From Udeniomyces pyricola (lineage: Eukaryota; Basidiomycota; Tremellomycetes; Cystofilobasidiales; Mrakiaceae): a DNA stretch of 64,000 nucleotides. A model generated the notes under the pieces. That model made no database searches. It saw only the letters and a program-made list of their open reading frames with translations, and was not told where the DNA came from. The stretch lies in NCBI GenBank assembly GCA_039545295.1, contig BCIK01000003.1, positions 124,001 through 188,000 on the forward strand, read 5' to 3'. Positions within the stretch are counted from its first letter, which is position 1; each line of letters begins with the position of its first letter. A program made the position numbers and the translations under genes. Shown piece by piece: positions 28,601 through 41,400 of this stretch.

Positions 28601-30263
28601 CCACTCTCTTCTTCTTCTTCTTGCAGTGTCTCAAGATACTTTGAAGGACCCGGCTTGGACGTGTCCCAGATGATGGATTGAACCCAGTCCCCACTCTCGA
28701 CCTCGGCGTTGTACGGCGAAAGATAATTTGGTCGGCTCCGTTTGGGCGGTGGGCTAGTTCCAAGTGGGGGGGTGAAAAGTGATCAGGTGACAGTGCGAGA
28801 TTTCTTTGAGCGGAGCGAGGACATACAGGAATGGACTCACGGGTTATGAGTGTCAAAAACGATATGATTCTCCCAGTCGTCCATCAGAACCATGTCGAAC
28901 CCTCTAGGATTATCCACTTGGATATCCCAATGTATATCGAGGTCGTTCTCGACCCTCTGCAGAAGACGCCGTGCGGAAATGGCAAGGAAGAGAACGCGTC
29001 AGCTCCTACCCACTGCGCAACGGTCTCGGACGCGTCGTTGAGGTCGTTGTCTGAACTCGCACCTCAAGAGCAGCTCTCAGCATATCATCGTCATCTCCCA
29101 TGTCGACATCATCCGGACCTTGAAGATCACAACCATAGTCTGAAGGCAGAAATTTGGATAGGTTCGGGCCTATGGATGGAAGATGAGGGGGCGAAGGGAG
29201 AAGCGGCTGGGACAGTAAAGGTGTCTCGATAGGCGGCGGAGTAGGGGGGCAGACTGGGGATGATCGAGAATGAGATCAATCGAGCGCGTAGGTCAGCATT
29301 TACGTATAACTCAAGCAGGTTGCAAAAGGAAGAAGATCAGGACGAGAGCTGTCTCGGTGGCTGGAGCGGTGCTTTGCTGCATGACAGAGGGACTTACCAT
29401 CTGCCAGATCTAGTTTAGGCCGGACTTTACGAGTGGCTCCCGATCTTCTCTCTGAGAACATGCCGACAAAGTCGAGGACTTTGCCCTGTTCGAACTCGGG
29501 GAAGATCTCGGTGATAGACTTCGCTCGGGGTGGGCTGCGCGTGGGAACAGGCGCAGGAGCAGGGGGCTGGGATGTTTGACGGGGAAGCGAGAGGAAGGAG
29601 GAAGATGGCTGAGGCTCCTCTTTCACTTGCACGGGTTGTTGAATGACAGGTGTGGGTGTCAAAGAGTTGCTGGTAGAGGATGGAGTAGGTAGGTTGAGGC
29701 CTGTCGAGGGCTGGGTCTTTCGCAGGTAAGCGAGACCAGCGAGGTAGGCCTTATCCTGCGAAGGGGCGACGGGTGGCGGAGCAGCTCGGGGTGCCTCTGG
29801 TTGTCTGTTGATGGCAAATGGGTTTAGAGAGAGTTCTGGTCGTTCTGAGATCGCTACGCGTCATACGAAGGAAGAGAGGTCAAGGATCGGGTCCAAGCTA
29901 GAGACGTACGTGCGTAGCTCATCGTCGACCTCCTTCTCCCAATCTCTACCCTTGCCCTTGCCGACGTTGTCCTCATCCTCGTCATCATCATCATCATCAT
30001 CCCAGTTGTCGTTGTAGATGTCCTTGCGACTGATATTGCCCCTCGTCTTGGAGGCACCGATGCCAAGATCGTCGAGACCTTGGGAACCGACGTCGAGTTC
30101 ATCGAGGAGGTTCTCCAGGGCCAGCCCGCCGAGGAAGGAGACATCTGCGTCCTGGTGAAATTCGGGAGTGAGAGTGGGAGTGAGTCAGCAGAAGAAGGAG
30201 TAGAGAAGGAAGGAGAATGGTGAGAACGAGTCGAGGATGGAAGGATTGGCATACTTCGGCCAT
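24397..30263 (-). CDS. TAF1: Transcription initiation factor TFIID subunit 1 (TAF1)
   Basis: TAF1 is the largest TFIID subunit and scaffolds the complex at RNA polymerase II promoters. The start is at 30263-30261. The first coding exon appears to be only nine bases (M-A-E) before a GTATGC donor. The next exon begins DADVSFLGGLALENLLDEL. An acidic stretch and a Pro-rich linker follow, then EFEQGKVLDFVGMF. The central TAF1 domain (DUF3591) spans about 28900-26500, with motifs such as NAPTGLDRYNISNDHHYEGG, SWHRPALQFPSNIKLSFERV, HPPLMSGFAMGSVLVNYYRK, KAPLFRHQAEPTDFLVIR and TRYYLREIKNLFVTGQT. Near the C-terminus is the zinc knuckle RRCANCGAVGHMR (about 25010-24976), followed by NRKCP. No bromodomain is visible, as expected for fungal TAF1. 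A 100-N gap falls inside the intron 25611-25938 and does not break coding sequence. The 3' end is uncertain: reading frame 0 through the last exon stops at 24397, while another phase stops near 24504. Confidence 0.92.
25294..25306. repeat. Poly-G tract with adjacent N (poly-C on the TAF1 sense strand)
   Basis: Thirteen G follow a single undetermined base at 25293, inside the TAF1 gene. On the coding strand this is a C run in a probable intron. Confidence 0.9.
25624..25813. other. Assembly gap of 100 N flanked by very long G runs
   Basis: A run of 30 G (25624-25653) and a second run of 29 G (25685-25713) lead into exactly 100 N (25714-25813). G-rich sequence resumes at 25814. The round number indicates a placeholder gap of unknown true size. 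It lies within a TAF1 intron. Confidence 0.97.
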
Positions 30264-30705
30264 GATGACGGACGGAACGGGGGGGAAGAATGAGAGGATG
30301 GGTGGGAGGGGGGAGGTTCGGAGGGAAGGCGGCGAGGACGCGACTGGGCGCAGGGCGCTAGGCTCTTTATATAAGCAGCAACTGGTCAAGTCGTCTGATT
30401 GTTCGATGACTCGGACTGGTCATCCCGGTCTCCCTCTTGCTTGAGCGCTTCTTATAAGCGTCATGACTGTGTTTTATCGATCGATGATCCTTGCTTGCCC
30501 ATGCTTGCCCATGCTTGCCCAACGCTCAGCCTAATCGAGCCAAGCGCCAGCTATTCATCATCGTCAGCCAGCGTCAGCTAGCAATATAGCAGCTGCTCCC
30601 TCCTTCCTGCTCGTCGCTCGCCCATCATCAACTCACATTGTTCCCCCTTCCCATCAGCCTCCCCCTTTCCCCTCTTACACCCCTGCCCTTCGCTTCCCTC
30701 AAGCC
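30264..30705. promoter_or_regulatory. Bidirectional promoter between TAF1 and TPR/Mlp1 genes
   Basis: These 442 bp separate two divergent start codons. About three tandem copies of a 10-bp unit ATGCTTGCCC lie at 30491-30520, the first with one mismatch. TTTATATAA lies near 30364, oriented to serve TAF1. The right third is C/T-rich and precedes the TPR start. Confidence 0.6.
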
Positions 30706-33700
30706 ATGGCAGACCCCGGAGAGGCCGCTCCCACAAACCAGCCCCCGCCGACGCCAGCCCAGTCGAAAGAGAACACCACCCACCCCGATCCAGATGACAA
30801 CGCCGACGCCAACGCCAACGCCAACGCCAACGCGATGGCCGTCGACGAACCTCATCCTGCCAGTCAACCCGACCCATCGTCCGCTGCCACCGTCGAGTCT
30901 ACTCCTACTGCCCCTGCTTCTTCCTCAGATACCCCTTTAGCTGCTCCATCTCAAGTTGACCACTCAATTCAGCCTCCTTTCGCCGCTGCTGACGAGACGT
31001 CGCAGGCCCCGCCACCTGCCATCAACATTTCATCGCACACCCCGCTCACTCACAGCCAGGACGACGCCATCAACGACGATCAGCCTTCCGAAGTCGAGCT
31101 CCTCCGCGCCGCTCACCTGCGCAAAGAAGTCGAGCAAGAACAAGCCGTCTCGGACGCGCTGGAAAAGGTCTCCACCCTCGAGAAGCAGCTTGCCGACGAG
31201 AAGAAGCGGTCTCAGGATGGATCGAGCAGAGAGGAAGGCCTTGGTTCGTTCATATCTCCTTCCTTCTTTCTTCTTGTTCCTCTTCAAATCTATCGAGACT
31301 CCTCCCAGATCTTTACACTGAGACGATGTACCGCCATTCGACGCTTTCAATCGGCCCATTTGAATGTCTGTTCCATCCTTCGTGTCGACCGAATCCGACG
31401 CGACTTTTGGCAGTCCAATCTCTTCAACATCTTCAGCAAAGTCACGCCGACCTTCAGCAATCGCTCGCTGCCAAATCCGCCGAGGCTGCAGTCGACCGCA
31501 CCGAACTGGCTTCGATTGGGGAGCAGAATCGTACTCTTCTTTCGACCATCTCGACGTACAAGGAGGAGCGCGACCAGGCTCAGGCAGACGCGGGACAGTT
31601 GAAAGAAAAGGTCGCCGCGTGGGAGAGAAGGGTCGAGGAGGTCGAGGGCGCGCTCGAGAGTCGGCGAGGAGAGGGCAGAAACTTCAAGGTTCGTCGTGTC
31701 ATTCCATTCGTCCCTTACGTTATGAAGAGTCGAGCAAGGAGTAGGTGGCTGGGCGCGTGTGTAACAATCTTACGGAAAAGCTGATTTGCATCTTGATTGA
31801 CGCGTCGAACGCGTATCGCCGATCGCCCTGTCAATGCAGTTCAAAGTCGAGGCACTCGAACTCAACTTGGAACTTGCCAACAAGGACAACCTTGCCCTTA
31901 CCGATAACCTGTCGAAACTGACGGCCGATTTTGCCAAGTACCGATCGACCACCGTGAGTATCCATGCCGTCCTCATCGAGCACGCGTTGCCATCAGACAA
32001 GAACCCCATGATTGACCCTAGCGCTGCCGAATTCCTGTCTCTTTCGATCCCTCACATTTGTACCCGTGCCTGGGCCCTACTAGCAATCCCAATCTTCTAC
32101 CCTACAACTTGAGATTCAATCTCTTCAATCTCAACTTTCTACCACCCAAGCCTCGCTCTCACACCTCACCACGTCCCAAACTTCCATCTCCACTCGTCTG
32201 ACTGACTCCCTCTCGACCATCGCCTCTCTTCGCTCCCAACTCGCCGAGCAAAAATCCACGTTCCGTCAAGAGATGACCGTTCAAGAACGTCTCCTAGATT
32301 CCGCCGAGCGACGGGCTGAGGAAGGTCGCAAACGGCTCGAGGAGGTCGAGCGTGAATGGGAAGAGGATTTGGAGAGGCGCAGGGATGGAGAAAAGAGAAT
32401 CGAGGAGGAGAGGAGGGACTGGGAACTGGCGAGGAGCGAGTACGAGACGAAAGTCGCGGAACTGAGGGAGACAGTAGAAACGCTTGTGGAGGCTAATTCG
32501 GCGAGTGGTGTCGCTAGTAACGGCAGGAGCGGGTTTGAAGGAGGAGCCGTTGGCAGCATCCTCAGCCCGACGGCTGGACTCGCCAACACGTTGATGAAGA
32601 AGAAGGGTCAGAGCTTGTCGGACCTCTATGTCGAAAATGTCCGAGTCAAGGGCGAACTTTCGAGGTCCCAACTCGAGACATCGAGGGTTCAGGAGTTGCT
32701 CTCGGAAATCTTGAGGGATATTCAAGAAAAGGTGAGCATGCAACTCGGTTTTCTGGTCTTCCCTATGGGATTATTTTACGTTTCCTTTTCTGTACCTTTT
32801 TTGTTCACAAGTCTCACGCAACCATTCTCTTCTGCTTCGGTCACCTTCTTCCTATTAGGCTCCTGCCCTCAAAGCCCGCGATCAAGCATACCACAAACTC
32901 GAATCAACTGCTTCTCATCTTGCCGCTCAACTCGCGTCCGTGACTCACGAGCGTGACCTCTCTACCACACAACTTGCTTCGCTCAACTCTCAACTGAAAA
33001 TGTCCCGCTCTTCCCTCTCCGATCTTGAGATTCACCTCTCTGACTTGTCTCGTCAAGTCGTCATCCTCACCCGAGAAGTTGCCCTGCGAGACAATCCATC
33101 CCTCGTTCAAGCGCTCGAGGACGAGCGGGATGGCACCAACGATGGAAGCATGGATAGCGTCATCAGCCAGAACCTCGTCATTTTCCGCTCGATCCCCGAG
33201 CTGCAACAACAGAACCAGAAGCTTGTTAAGATCGTCAGAGAGCTAGGAAGGAAGCTCGAGGCAGTCGAGGCCAATGGTGGACGAGTCGTCGGTCAAGAAG
33301 ATGGTTCGGCGGCCATGGGCGAGGAAGCCATGAGGATGGTTGACGAGGCCAACGACCTCATCTCGGCCCTCAAAGCCAAGCTCGAAGCCAAGTCCGTTCA
33401 GATGGACAAAGCTCTTCGAGAGAGGGACATGTTCTCGCGCATGCTTTCTCAAGCGGGCGTTTCACTTCCTGCTGAGGGGGAGTTGGCCGGAGGAGGAGCT
33501 GGAGGAGGCGGAAGCCTCTTGGACGTCGTCAAAGCCAATTTGGACGCTTACCGTGTCGAGTTGGGTCTCGACAGTGAGAGGTTGAGGAGAGAGTTGGACG
33601 AGACGCGACGGGAAGTTGGCGTTTTGAGCGGAGAGATTGCGAAGGTCTCGGCTGAGAGAGATTGGCTCAAGGGTGAGCATATGGTCCCTCATCACTATTA

Positions 33701-36700
33701 TTTTACCATAAAGAGGATTGAGAGTTTGCGAAGCATCCAGGCTAAGTCAAACACTACACCAGTTACTGATGCTTGTCCGTTTGTTCTTGCCTTGCTCTTG
33801 AACAGAACGGATTACCTCCCTGAACTCTGCTCTTGATCTCCAAAAGGTCGAATTCAACGGCGCGCTCAAACAGACGCAGACACTCAAGGACGACCTTACC
33901 CGCGTCAATATTGAACTCCGAATGGTATGTCCTATCTCAATCTTTTTGATCTTTTCAACCTCTCGTTTTGCCATGTGTTGATAGTTTGGTGTGTTGATGG
34001 TTCTTTTTCAACTCAAGGCGGAAAACAAACGCATCGATGCCGAGGGTGTTGCTGAGCGAGCTCGCACGGACGCCTCTAATATGCGAGCCGAGAAGATCTC
34101 GTGGAAGGTTAGTTTCCTCTTACACATTGTATCCTCGGTTTCATTGTCGCTCTCAATCTCCCAGCCACCTTTGAGTGAGTGATCTAAGATGTCCCGTTCC
34201 TTCACAATCTTACCTCCTTCGTCTTCCCGTCTTCTCTTGTTTTCGCCCACAACAGACGCACGAAGAGCGCCTCCTCGCAGACCTTACCAACTCGTCTAAA
34301 GACCGCGCCAGCCAACAGCTTTTGATCGCCAACCTCCGAACCGTCGAGACCGAAGCGAGCAAGACCCTTCAGGAAGCCAGGGATCGGGCCCAGAGTGAAA
34401 TCGATGGCTTGAGGACTGAAAGGTTCGTTACTAACGACCCCCATTCCCTCCTCCTCTGCTTCTGGGTTTCGGTCAGAGAAAGAAAGAGTTTCTCAAAGTC
34501 TAAACCCTTGTCTCTTGGTTACAAACTAGGTCCCAACTCAACCAGATGCTCAGTGAGCTTCGGTCCGAGAAGGCGTCGCTCAATCAGACCTTCGCCGCTG
34601 AAAAGTCGAGGTTGGAAGCGGAAAAGAGCCAGGAAGTTTCACGTGTGCGTCCTTTCCCGTCTCTCTTGTGTTCTCCTCTTTGTCTCGGGTGCTACGGTCG
34701 GGTCAGAAGAGTACAATGTTGGCTCAATTTTTACTTACCATCATACCACTCATTTTTCTTCTTTCTCCTTCGCCTTTCAATTTCCGCTGTTTTTCGATTC
34801 CACAGAAAGAAGCCGTTGAAGCCAATCTCTCGCAGTGGCAAGAAAAATTCCGCAAGCAAACCACTGGCTTTCAAGAGCATTCCACCCGCTTCCGCGCGGA
34901 AAAGCAGGAACTCAACACTCAGCTCCGAACGGTTCGGGAGGAGCTGGAGAAGAGTAAGGAAGCAGCAGCAGCAGCGACGGCTGGAGGTGGAGCGAATGCG
35001 GGGTTGACCCAGGCGTTGACGGCGGATCTGAATAGAGTCCGGCAGGAGAAGGGAGCGATCGAGGCGAGATTGAGGGTCTTGGAGGATCAGCTCAAGAAGG
35101 CAGTGAGTGCTCGTCGCTGAGGATAAATTGAGGAACCCAAAAGAATTCGGGGAGCTGACAACGGTGTCTCTTATTGTTCACTGTTGCTACTCGTGCTCCT
35201 AGGCCACCGTGACTGCCGAGCGCGATAACCTCACTCGTCAAGTCCAAACCCTTACTGCTGCTGCCGCCGCCACCCCCGCGGTGGGAGCGACGGCTGGTTC
35301 GGATGAAGCCACTCAACGCAAGATTGTACGTTTATCGCACTCTGCTTGTTTACTTTTGATTACGCATCCGTTGTATCCCTTTATTCACTCAGCTCATGCG
35401 TCCTGATTCGCTTTCCAGGCCGAGCTTACGGCCGAACGGGACGAGCTCAAGGCTAAGATCGAGTCTACCGCTGCTGGCTCGTCGTCTGACGTCACTTCCA
35501 AACGACTTGTACATACTCTCTCTCTCTCTTCTCCAATTGTCTTATCCCTAGAACGCACAACTCCTTGTCAGTATGGCCTCAAATTGACGAGATTTCTTCC
35601 CTTCCCCTTCCCGTTGCTTTTTAGGCCGAACTTGAAGCCGAACGCGTCACCCTGTCCGAAAAGATTACCGCCTTCGAGGCCGCCCAATCTAATCACGAAA
35701 CTGAAAAGGAAACCATCAAGAGGGTCGAGCGTGCTCGAAGCGATAAGATCTTCAATGACAACGTAAGATTCCGCGGTTCCCCTCGGTTTAGTTCATTTCG
35801 TGGGTATTGCCCGAAAGGACGTCGACTGACCTAGCAATTGTCTCTCATCGGGTTTGGTTTGGCATTTCCTTTGTCGTTCCGTTGATAATGCAGAAACGTT
35901 ACATCAAGACCGAAAAGCCTGCTCTGACCGCCAGCGAAAAGGCTGCTCGCGAGGAGGTTGTCACGCTCCAGACTCAACTCGCCGAGGCCCAGGCGGCCTT
36001 GACGGCTGCATCTTCTACCGTTCCCTCGAGCGATAATGCCACAGTTGCTCCATCGGATGAAGTCGTCCGCTCTGCCGTTCAAGAGGCTACTGCCAAGCTC
36101 GAGTCTACGCATGCTGATGCTCTCGCCGCTCAAGAGCGAACCCTCCGAGCCGAACTTGCCAGTACTGTCCCAGCCTCGGTCGCGCCTGCCGAACCTTCGC
36201 GCGAGGCCATCGATGAGGCCGTCCAAGCCGCACTCTCCGCCAAGGCTTTGGAGCTTCAAACCATGCACGCCTCAGCGCTCGCTAAGAGGGAGCAGGAACT
36301 CAAGGAGGAGATGAAAGTCGCCGTCGAGCAAGCGAGTGCGAGCGCGACTCAAGCCCATTCGTCCAAGATCGCTCCCGAAGAGGTCGAGAAGACCGTTCAG
36401 AGTGCTGTTGCCGCCAAGGAAGCCGAGCTCAAGGCCCTGCACGAGGCCGCTCTCCAAGCTGCCGCGTCGTCCGTTGTGACTCCCGCTGCTAGCGTCGATC
36501 CCGAAGCTCACAAAGCCGAAATCGCTCAGGCCGTCGAGACGGCTGTGGCCGCTGCCCTTCGACGTGCTCACTCGGAACAAGCATCCAAATCGGCGACCCA
36601 AAAGAACGTTCTTGACCGACTTCGCAAGGACAACATCAACCTCAAGACCGAGCTTTCGCAGTTAAAATCGACCGCTACCCCCGCTGCATCCGCGACTGTC

Positions 36701-37475
36701 CCTACTGTCGCTCCCGTCGCCGTTGCTACGCCTGCCGCCGTATCAACACCTGTCGCTGGTAGGGCTGGCTTACCGCCAAATCCAGTGAGGCCTAAGCCGG
36801 TCGGATCGGCGTCGACTGTTCCTGGAGGTTCCCCATCAGGTACTGCCCTCCCAGGACCTGCGACGCGGGCACGAGTCGCCCAAGGAGCCGGTCAAACTCC
36901 TCCAGCAGGTCTCGCTCCGGGAGGCATCAAGGGAGCTGCTATGGCTGCGGGTGCTGCTGTTCCTGGTATGGGTCGAGGTGGGGCCAACGTCGGCCGAGGA
37001 GCCGCTATAGCCGGTCGAGGTGGAGCGGGGGCGGGTGCTCGAGGTGGACGTGGAGGCGCTCGTAGCAACCTGTTTTCCGGAGGTGAGTGTCCCTTTCTGG
37101 TTCCTCAATTCAGTCCCTCAGTGTTTGAGAAGGAGGTTGGTTGCGAGCTCTCCATTAACGCTAGACCTCACTCTGACCATCTCTCTCTTTCTTTTTCTTC
37201 TTCGATCCTCCTCTTTGATACGAACTCGGCGGCTTTGGCCTTTTTATGCGAACTCAGCTTTGAACCAAGCTGGAGCTGCCAACCAGGGAGGAGCCAAGCG
37301 AGCTCGCGAAGATGGGTCCGATATCCCCCTCGTTGAGCGACTCGGAGCGGCTACGTCCGCGGCGGCGGCTGCTCAACCGTCCCAGGGCACGAAACCTGTC
37401 CAGATCAAGCGCGTCAAGAGGGATCCTGACCCCAACGCGGGAGGCGGCGAAGGGGGTGGAGATCAAGCTTCGTAA
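30706..37475 (+). CDS. MLP1: Nuclear-basket nucleoporin TPR / Mlp1-Mlp2-like, long coiled-coil protein
   Basis: TPR/Mlp proteins form filaments of the nuclear basket and act in mRNA quality control and chromatin anchoring. The gene begins MADPGEAAPTNQ and has a disordered N-terminus with an Asn-Ala run from a GCCAAC repeat (30805-30834). Coiled coil then continues almost without break from about 31080 to 36680. Examples are VSDALEKVSTLEKQL, MTHERDLSTTQLASLNSQL, and the family-like segment ELQQQNQKLVKIVRELGRKL near 33205. Many introns interrupt the rod. The C-terminus is typical of TPR: a Pro/Ala/Thr-rich part, then a Gly/Arg-rich stretch (GRGGANVGRG and GARGGRGGARS near 36975-37070). The last exon has QGGAKRARED and a basic KPVQIKRVKRDP that may be a nuclear localisation signal, ending at the stop 37473-37475. 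The symbol follows yeast usage. I cannot tell MLP1 from MLP2, and some long coiled-coil proteins look alike, but the tail plus the QQNQKL motif support this call. Confidence 0.82.
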
Positions 37476-38475
37476 GAGAGCACCATTTTACGAAAAGTTT
37501 TACCTTTTTCATCTCTCCATGCCCTCAGTTTCCATCGGCTTGGTCTCTATTTTCTTTTCTCGTTCCTGTCTTTCCCTTTCTTCTGCCATCGTTTCTTGTA
37601 CCCATTTCTCTCCATTACTCTCCTCCTCCTCTTTCCCCTCACCTCTTTTCTTCGAGTCGTGGATTGATCATGCTTTCGATATTCTTCTTTACTCCTTCAA
37701 CAGCCACTTGATCATGGCACTTCTTCTTTTTCCCTTTACTTTCCTTTCCTTTTTCTCACCTCTTTCTTCTGGCAGGGGCCCAATCTATCACTACTTATTC
37801 TTCTGTTTTTTTTTTCTCTACTTTTTTTTCTTTTATTCGTTTGTTCTTTCGTTTCGATAGTGACGACTCCCAATCTATTTAGCATGCATGTATCTCTGCT
37901 CATCTGCGTTTTCGCGTCTCATATATGAGACCGATATCATGGTACTTCAACGTTCAACGCAGACTTGATTGTGTAGTGAAACATATAACAAAGTTGCTGT
38001 GAGGCAGCAGATGGGATTTACAGCTCTGATCTATCTGAAATCCGATCAATGATCCGCTTGTTACCATATCACTGTCGGATACAATTGATCTCACGGATCC
38101 CATCTCTCGGGCGTTGCAGAAGGTTGTTTAGAAATTAGCACCGCTGTCATACACATGGGTCGATATTCAATTATACAATATATGTTCAACGTCCAAACGG
38201 CTCGGAAACGATCTGACATGCGGCAAAAGTCGGACCGGCATCACGTCCGGTCGTACCGGAATTGGCTTGCACCCAGCTTGCACACATGACGCATGGTTTA
38301 TATGAGGAAACGTCCTTTCCCTCAGATATAATGCAGTTAGCCAATATTCTTCCCGACTCCCAATCGATTCACTCTGACCACAGAGGCTATCTGTACATAA
38401 CCCATCCATCCAGATACCACCACCTCTATTTTCTCATCGACCTTTGCCATTTTCCTACACACACATACATACACC
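37476..38475. promoter_or_regulatory. TPR 3' region and promoter of the Zn2Cys6 regulator gene
   Basis: The first 400 bp are T-rich with no believable gene, fitting a 3' UTR. The right half is the probable promoter of the downstream regulator and holds a perfect inverted repeat at 38246-38260, listed separately. Open frames in the T-rich part are Phe/Leu/Ser runs. Confidence 0.5.
38246..38260. promoter_or_regulatory. Candidate zinc-cluster binding site, CGG-N5-CCG inverted repeat
   Basis: TCCGGT-CGT-ACCGGA is a perfect inverted repeat with 6-bp arms and a 3-bp centre. Read as a zinc-cluster site, it is CGG, five bases, CCG. It lies about 215 bp upstream of the start of the Zn2Cys6 regulator, so autoregulation is possible. 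A further CGGACCGG lies just upstream at 38231-38238. Confidence 0.4.
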
Positions 38476-41400
38476 ATGGCACCCCGCAAGAGCTCCATCT
38501 CGACAGCGGCAGCGCAAGACGACGGGGATGAGGACTATGCGTCGGACCGATCGACCTCCCCGCCCCGCAAGTCGCGAAGAAGACGAACGACCACTGAAAG
38601 AGACCAAGGGGGAAGCCATTTGAAGCAGGCCCCTTCGTGTGATGCGTGCAGGTGGGTGAATGGCTTGTCTGTTCAGAGGGGTTGCTCGGATGAGGGAGCA
38701 GCGGGAGGAGGGAGACTCAGAGGAGGCAAAAGAGAGTCGAGATCGTCGATACGCGGACGCGGTGCAACTCGAGTCAAGGGGGGGGGGGGGTGATGTTGGC
38801 ATGGTCTTGATTTAAGACGAAGTCTATTCCAAGCTGATGTTACGATCTTTTACTGTCGCGGTCCCATCGTATCTAGGGCGAGGAAGGTCAAAGTGAGTCT
38901 TCGATCTTTCTGAATCAAGCCAGAATCGGGACAAACGCAAGGACGAAAAAGGAAGGAATCATGCATGCGTTAAAGAGCGGGGCTCCTTTATGATCCGCGC
39001 TCGGTCGCGTTGGACCGGAGCTTACTACCTGTTGCAGGGCTGCGCTGATGGATGGTCTTGATCCTCTCCCTCCCCCCCCCTTTCTTGATGCTTCCTTTTC
39101 ATGACGATGGATTGAACAGTGCGTGCGTGTACCTGCTCTACCGTCCGACTTCAAATATCACGAACCCAACGCGGTGGTTCCTCAATGCAACGTAAGCACG
39201 CCTTCACATCCGCTTCCTCCCTTTGACGACCTGACGTGCCGCCGGGATCGGATACGCGTCATGAGGCCTGAGGAACCAGCCGATGAGAGAAGTTCCAAAA
39301 GAGAGCGGAGAAAGCAAGGAGGGAGGATTTCAGTGTTGATTCAACTGCAAACTCTCGATCGATCTATTCGTTTGGCTTACCACATCCGGTCATCTCGGAC
39401 TGACTGGACTTATACTGACTTGGGCTTGTGGTACGTGATTTGCCCCTCTCTATCATCCTGCAAACAGCATTGTATCACGTTGGGGATCGACTGCAAGTAT
39501 CTATACCAGCCAAAAAAGCGAGGTCAGTCTTCCTTTTTGCATCATGATTTGTTTGTGTGTTGCGTATTCTTTCTTCTTTTCCTGCTCATAAAAAGGCCCG
39601 ATCTTTCGAACATGTATGCTGATTGAACCTCAGCTCGATTGCTTGGTTCCTTCCCTGTTTGTTTTATGCTTGGTCAACACGTCTCAATCATTCAGGGCCA
39701 GCCAATCAGTATCTCAAGCGAGTTGACAATTTCTCCGAGGATACGCCTTCGAATTCGTAGGGATCGATTGAGACTTGCCATTCCAGAACCGATTGTTGAT
39801 GTCGTCTTGGATTTGTTGTTGCCTTTGAACAGAAAGCTGCAGGAGCAGCAGGCTGCGGAGGAAGCCAAGACGGTCCCCACCAGTGTTGATTCGTCTTCTT
39901 CTGCAGCTGTCTTCGACCTGTCCACGGATGTATCGACCGATCAAGTGCTGGAAAGGATAGAAAGCTTGGTCGGTGACCAGCCAGCTACATCTTCCTCGTA
40001 CGAACATCGGCGTCCCTCGTCACCCCCGCCTGTATTCGCCTCGTCGTCGTCTGTTAAAGTCGATTCTGCCTGGGACAATCAAACTTCCAATGCTCTCTCG
40101 CCGTCTTATCCGGACTATCAACCCCAACTCGAGTTTGCTTCCCTTACCCTCCCGCTTATTGCACCTACTCCCCCCTCGTTTTCCCCTAAGCCGGTTCACA
40201 CCCAATCCGGTACCTACTATGCTCGTCCGACCCTCTCGTCCTTTCCTACAGCGCCATACAATCAACCTTCCCCCTCGGCTTCTTCTCAGCTTTCTTCAGC
40301 CTTGTCCCATGTTTCCTCTTCTCGGATGCAGACTAGCCACAATGAATCCTACTCAGCCCCTTCCCCCACCAATTTTCTTTCGTCTTTTCCACCATCGAAT
40401 TTGCCGATTGGACAAGGAGTGTCCGTTTCCAGCCCGTATTTAGCTTCCACCACCGCTTCGAATGGACACCGACCGCCCGAGTCCAATGAGAGGTGGTCAG
40501 ACAGCGTCAGCGTCTATACCCCTGGACTTCATACTACGGTAACTAACTTCGCATCATCGATCGAGACCAGGGGGAACCGTATTGAGGACGTGATGGATAG
40601 GTCGGTGGCGATGCTGATTGTCCGGGCGTTCTTCGATTATGTTTGGGCCCTGACACCGTGAGTGATACGTCCCGAATCGCTTCTTTGGTAAGTTCCCATG
40701 GGTTACTCACCCCCGCAAGATGGTTCTATACATCTTCACTTTAAATTCATCCGTGCACAGGTGCCTCCATGCGCCATCGTTTATGGCCGATCTACACGCC
40801 CGACGGGAGGAACGCGACCCGCTATTCTTCGCTTTGGTCATGAGCACACTGGCGACGACGCTTGTTCAGGTGCGTGTTCAGCTTATCTCGACACTTATTT
40901 AAGCAACCAAGGGATACTCAAAGGAGAATCCAACCCAATCATTGTCGATTATCATATACTGCCAAACAACACGAATGCACGCAGGTTTCGAAAGCGTTCC
41001 TTCCTCTTGATGCCCATGAGGTCAGACCGCTAGCCCAACGGTGTTATCAAGCCTCCAAGAAAATATCCATCAATTATTATGATCCGCCGTCGCTCGATAT
41101 GGTCGTCATTCGGTATGTCTCTTCACTCTCGACGATGAAGCCTGCTCCAATGATCGCGGGTGACTGATTTGTTGTGGAATGTACGGGGTCGACGTGGTCT
41201 CTCATCTCAGATATCAGGATTGTGTGTACCATTATGCCTTTGGATCAACGACGAGCAATTGTAAGCGGGACTGAAGAGTTGAACCACCCCAAAATCGTGA
41301 TACAGTAATGTACGCTACTGGCATTGGGAATTGACCCACCTTTTTGCCGGACAACCTAGTCGCCGTGTTTGGAGAGGCATATCAAATCGCTATCACGCTA

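Noticed and set aside
35831..36601. Two long antisense frames over the TPR gene
   Set aside because: Their Leu/Gly-rich composition is what the reverse of Ala/Glu-rich coiled-coil coding sequence gives. No domain or start context is seen.
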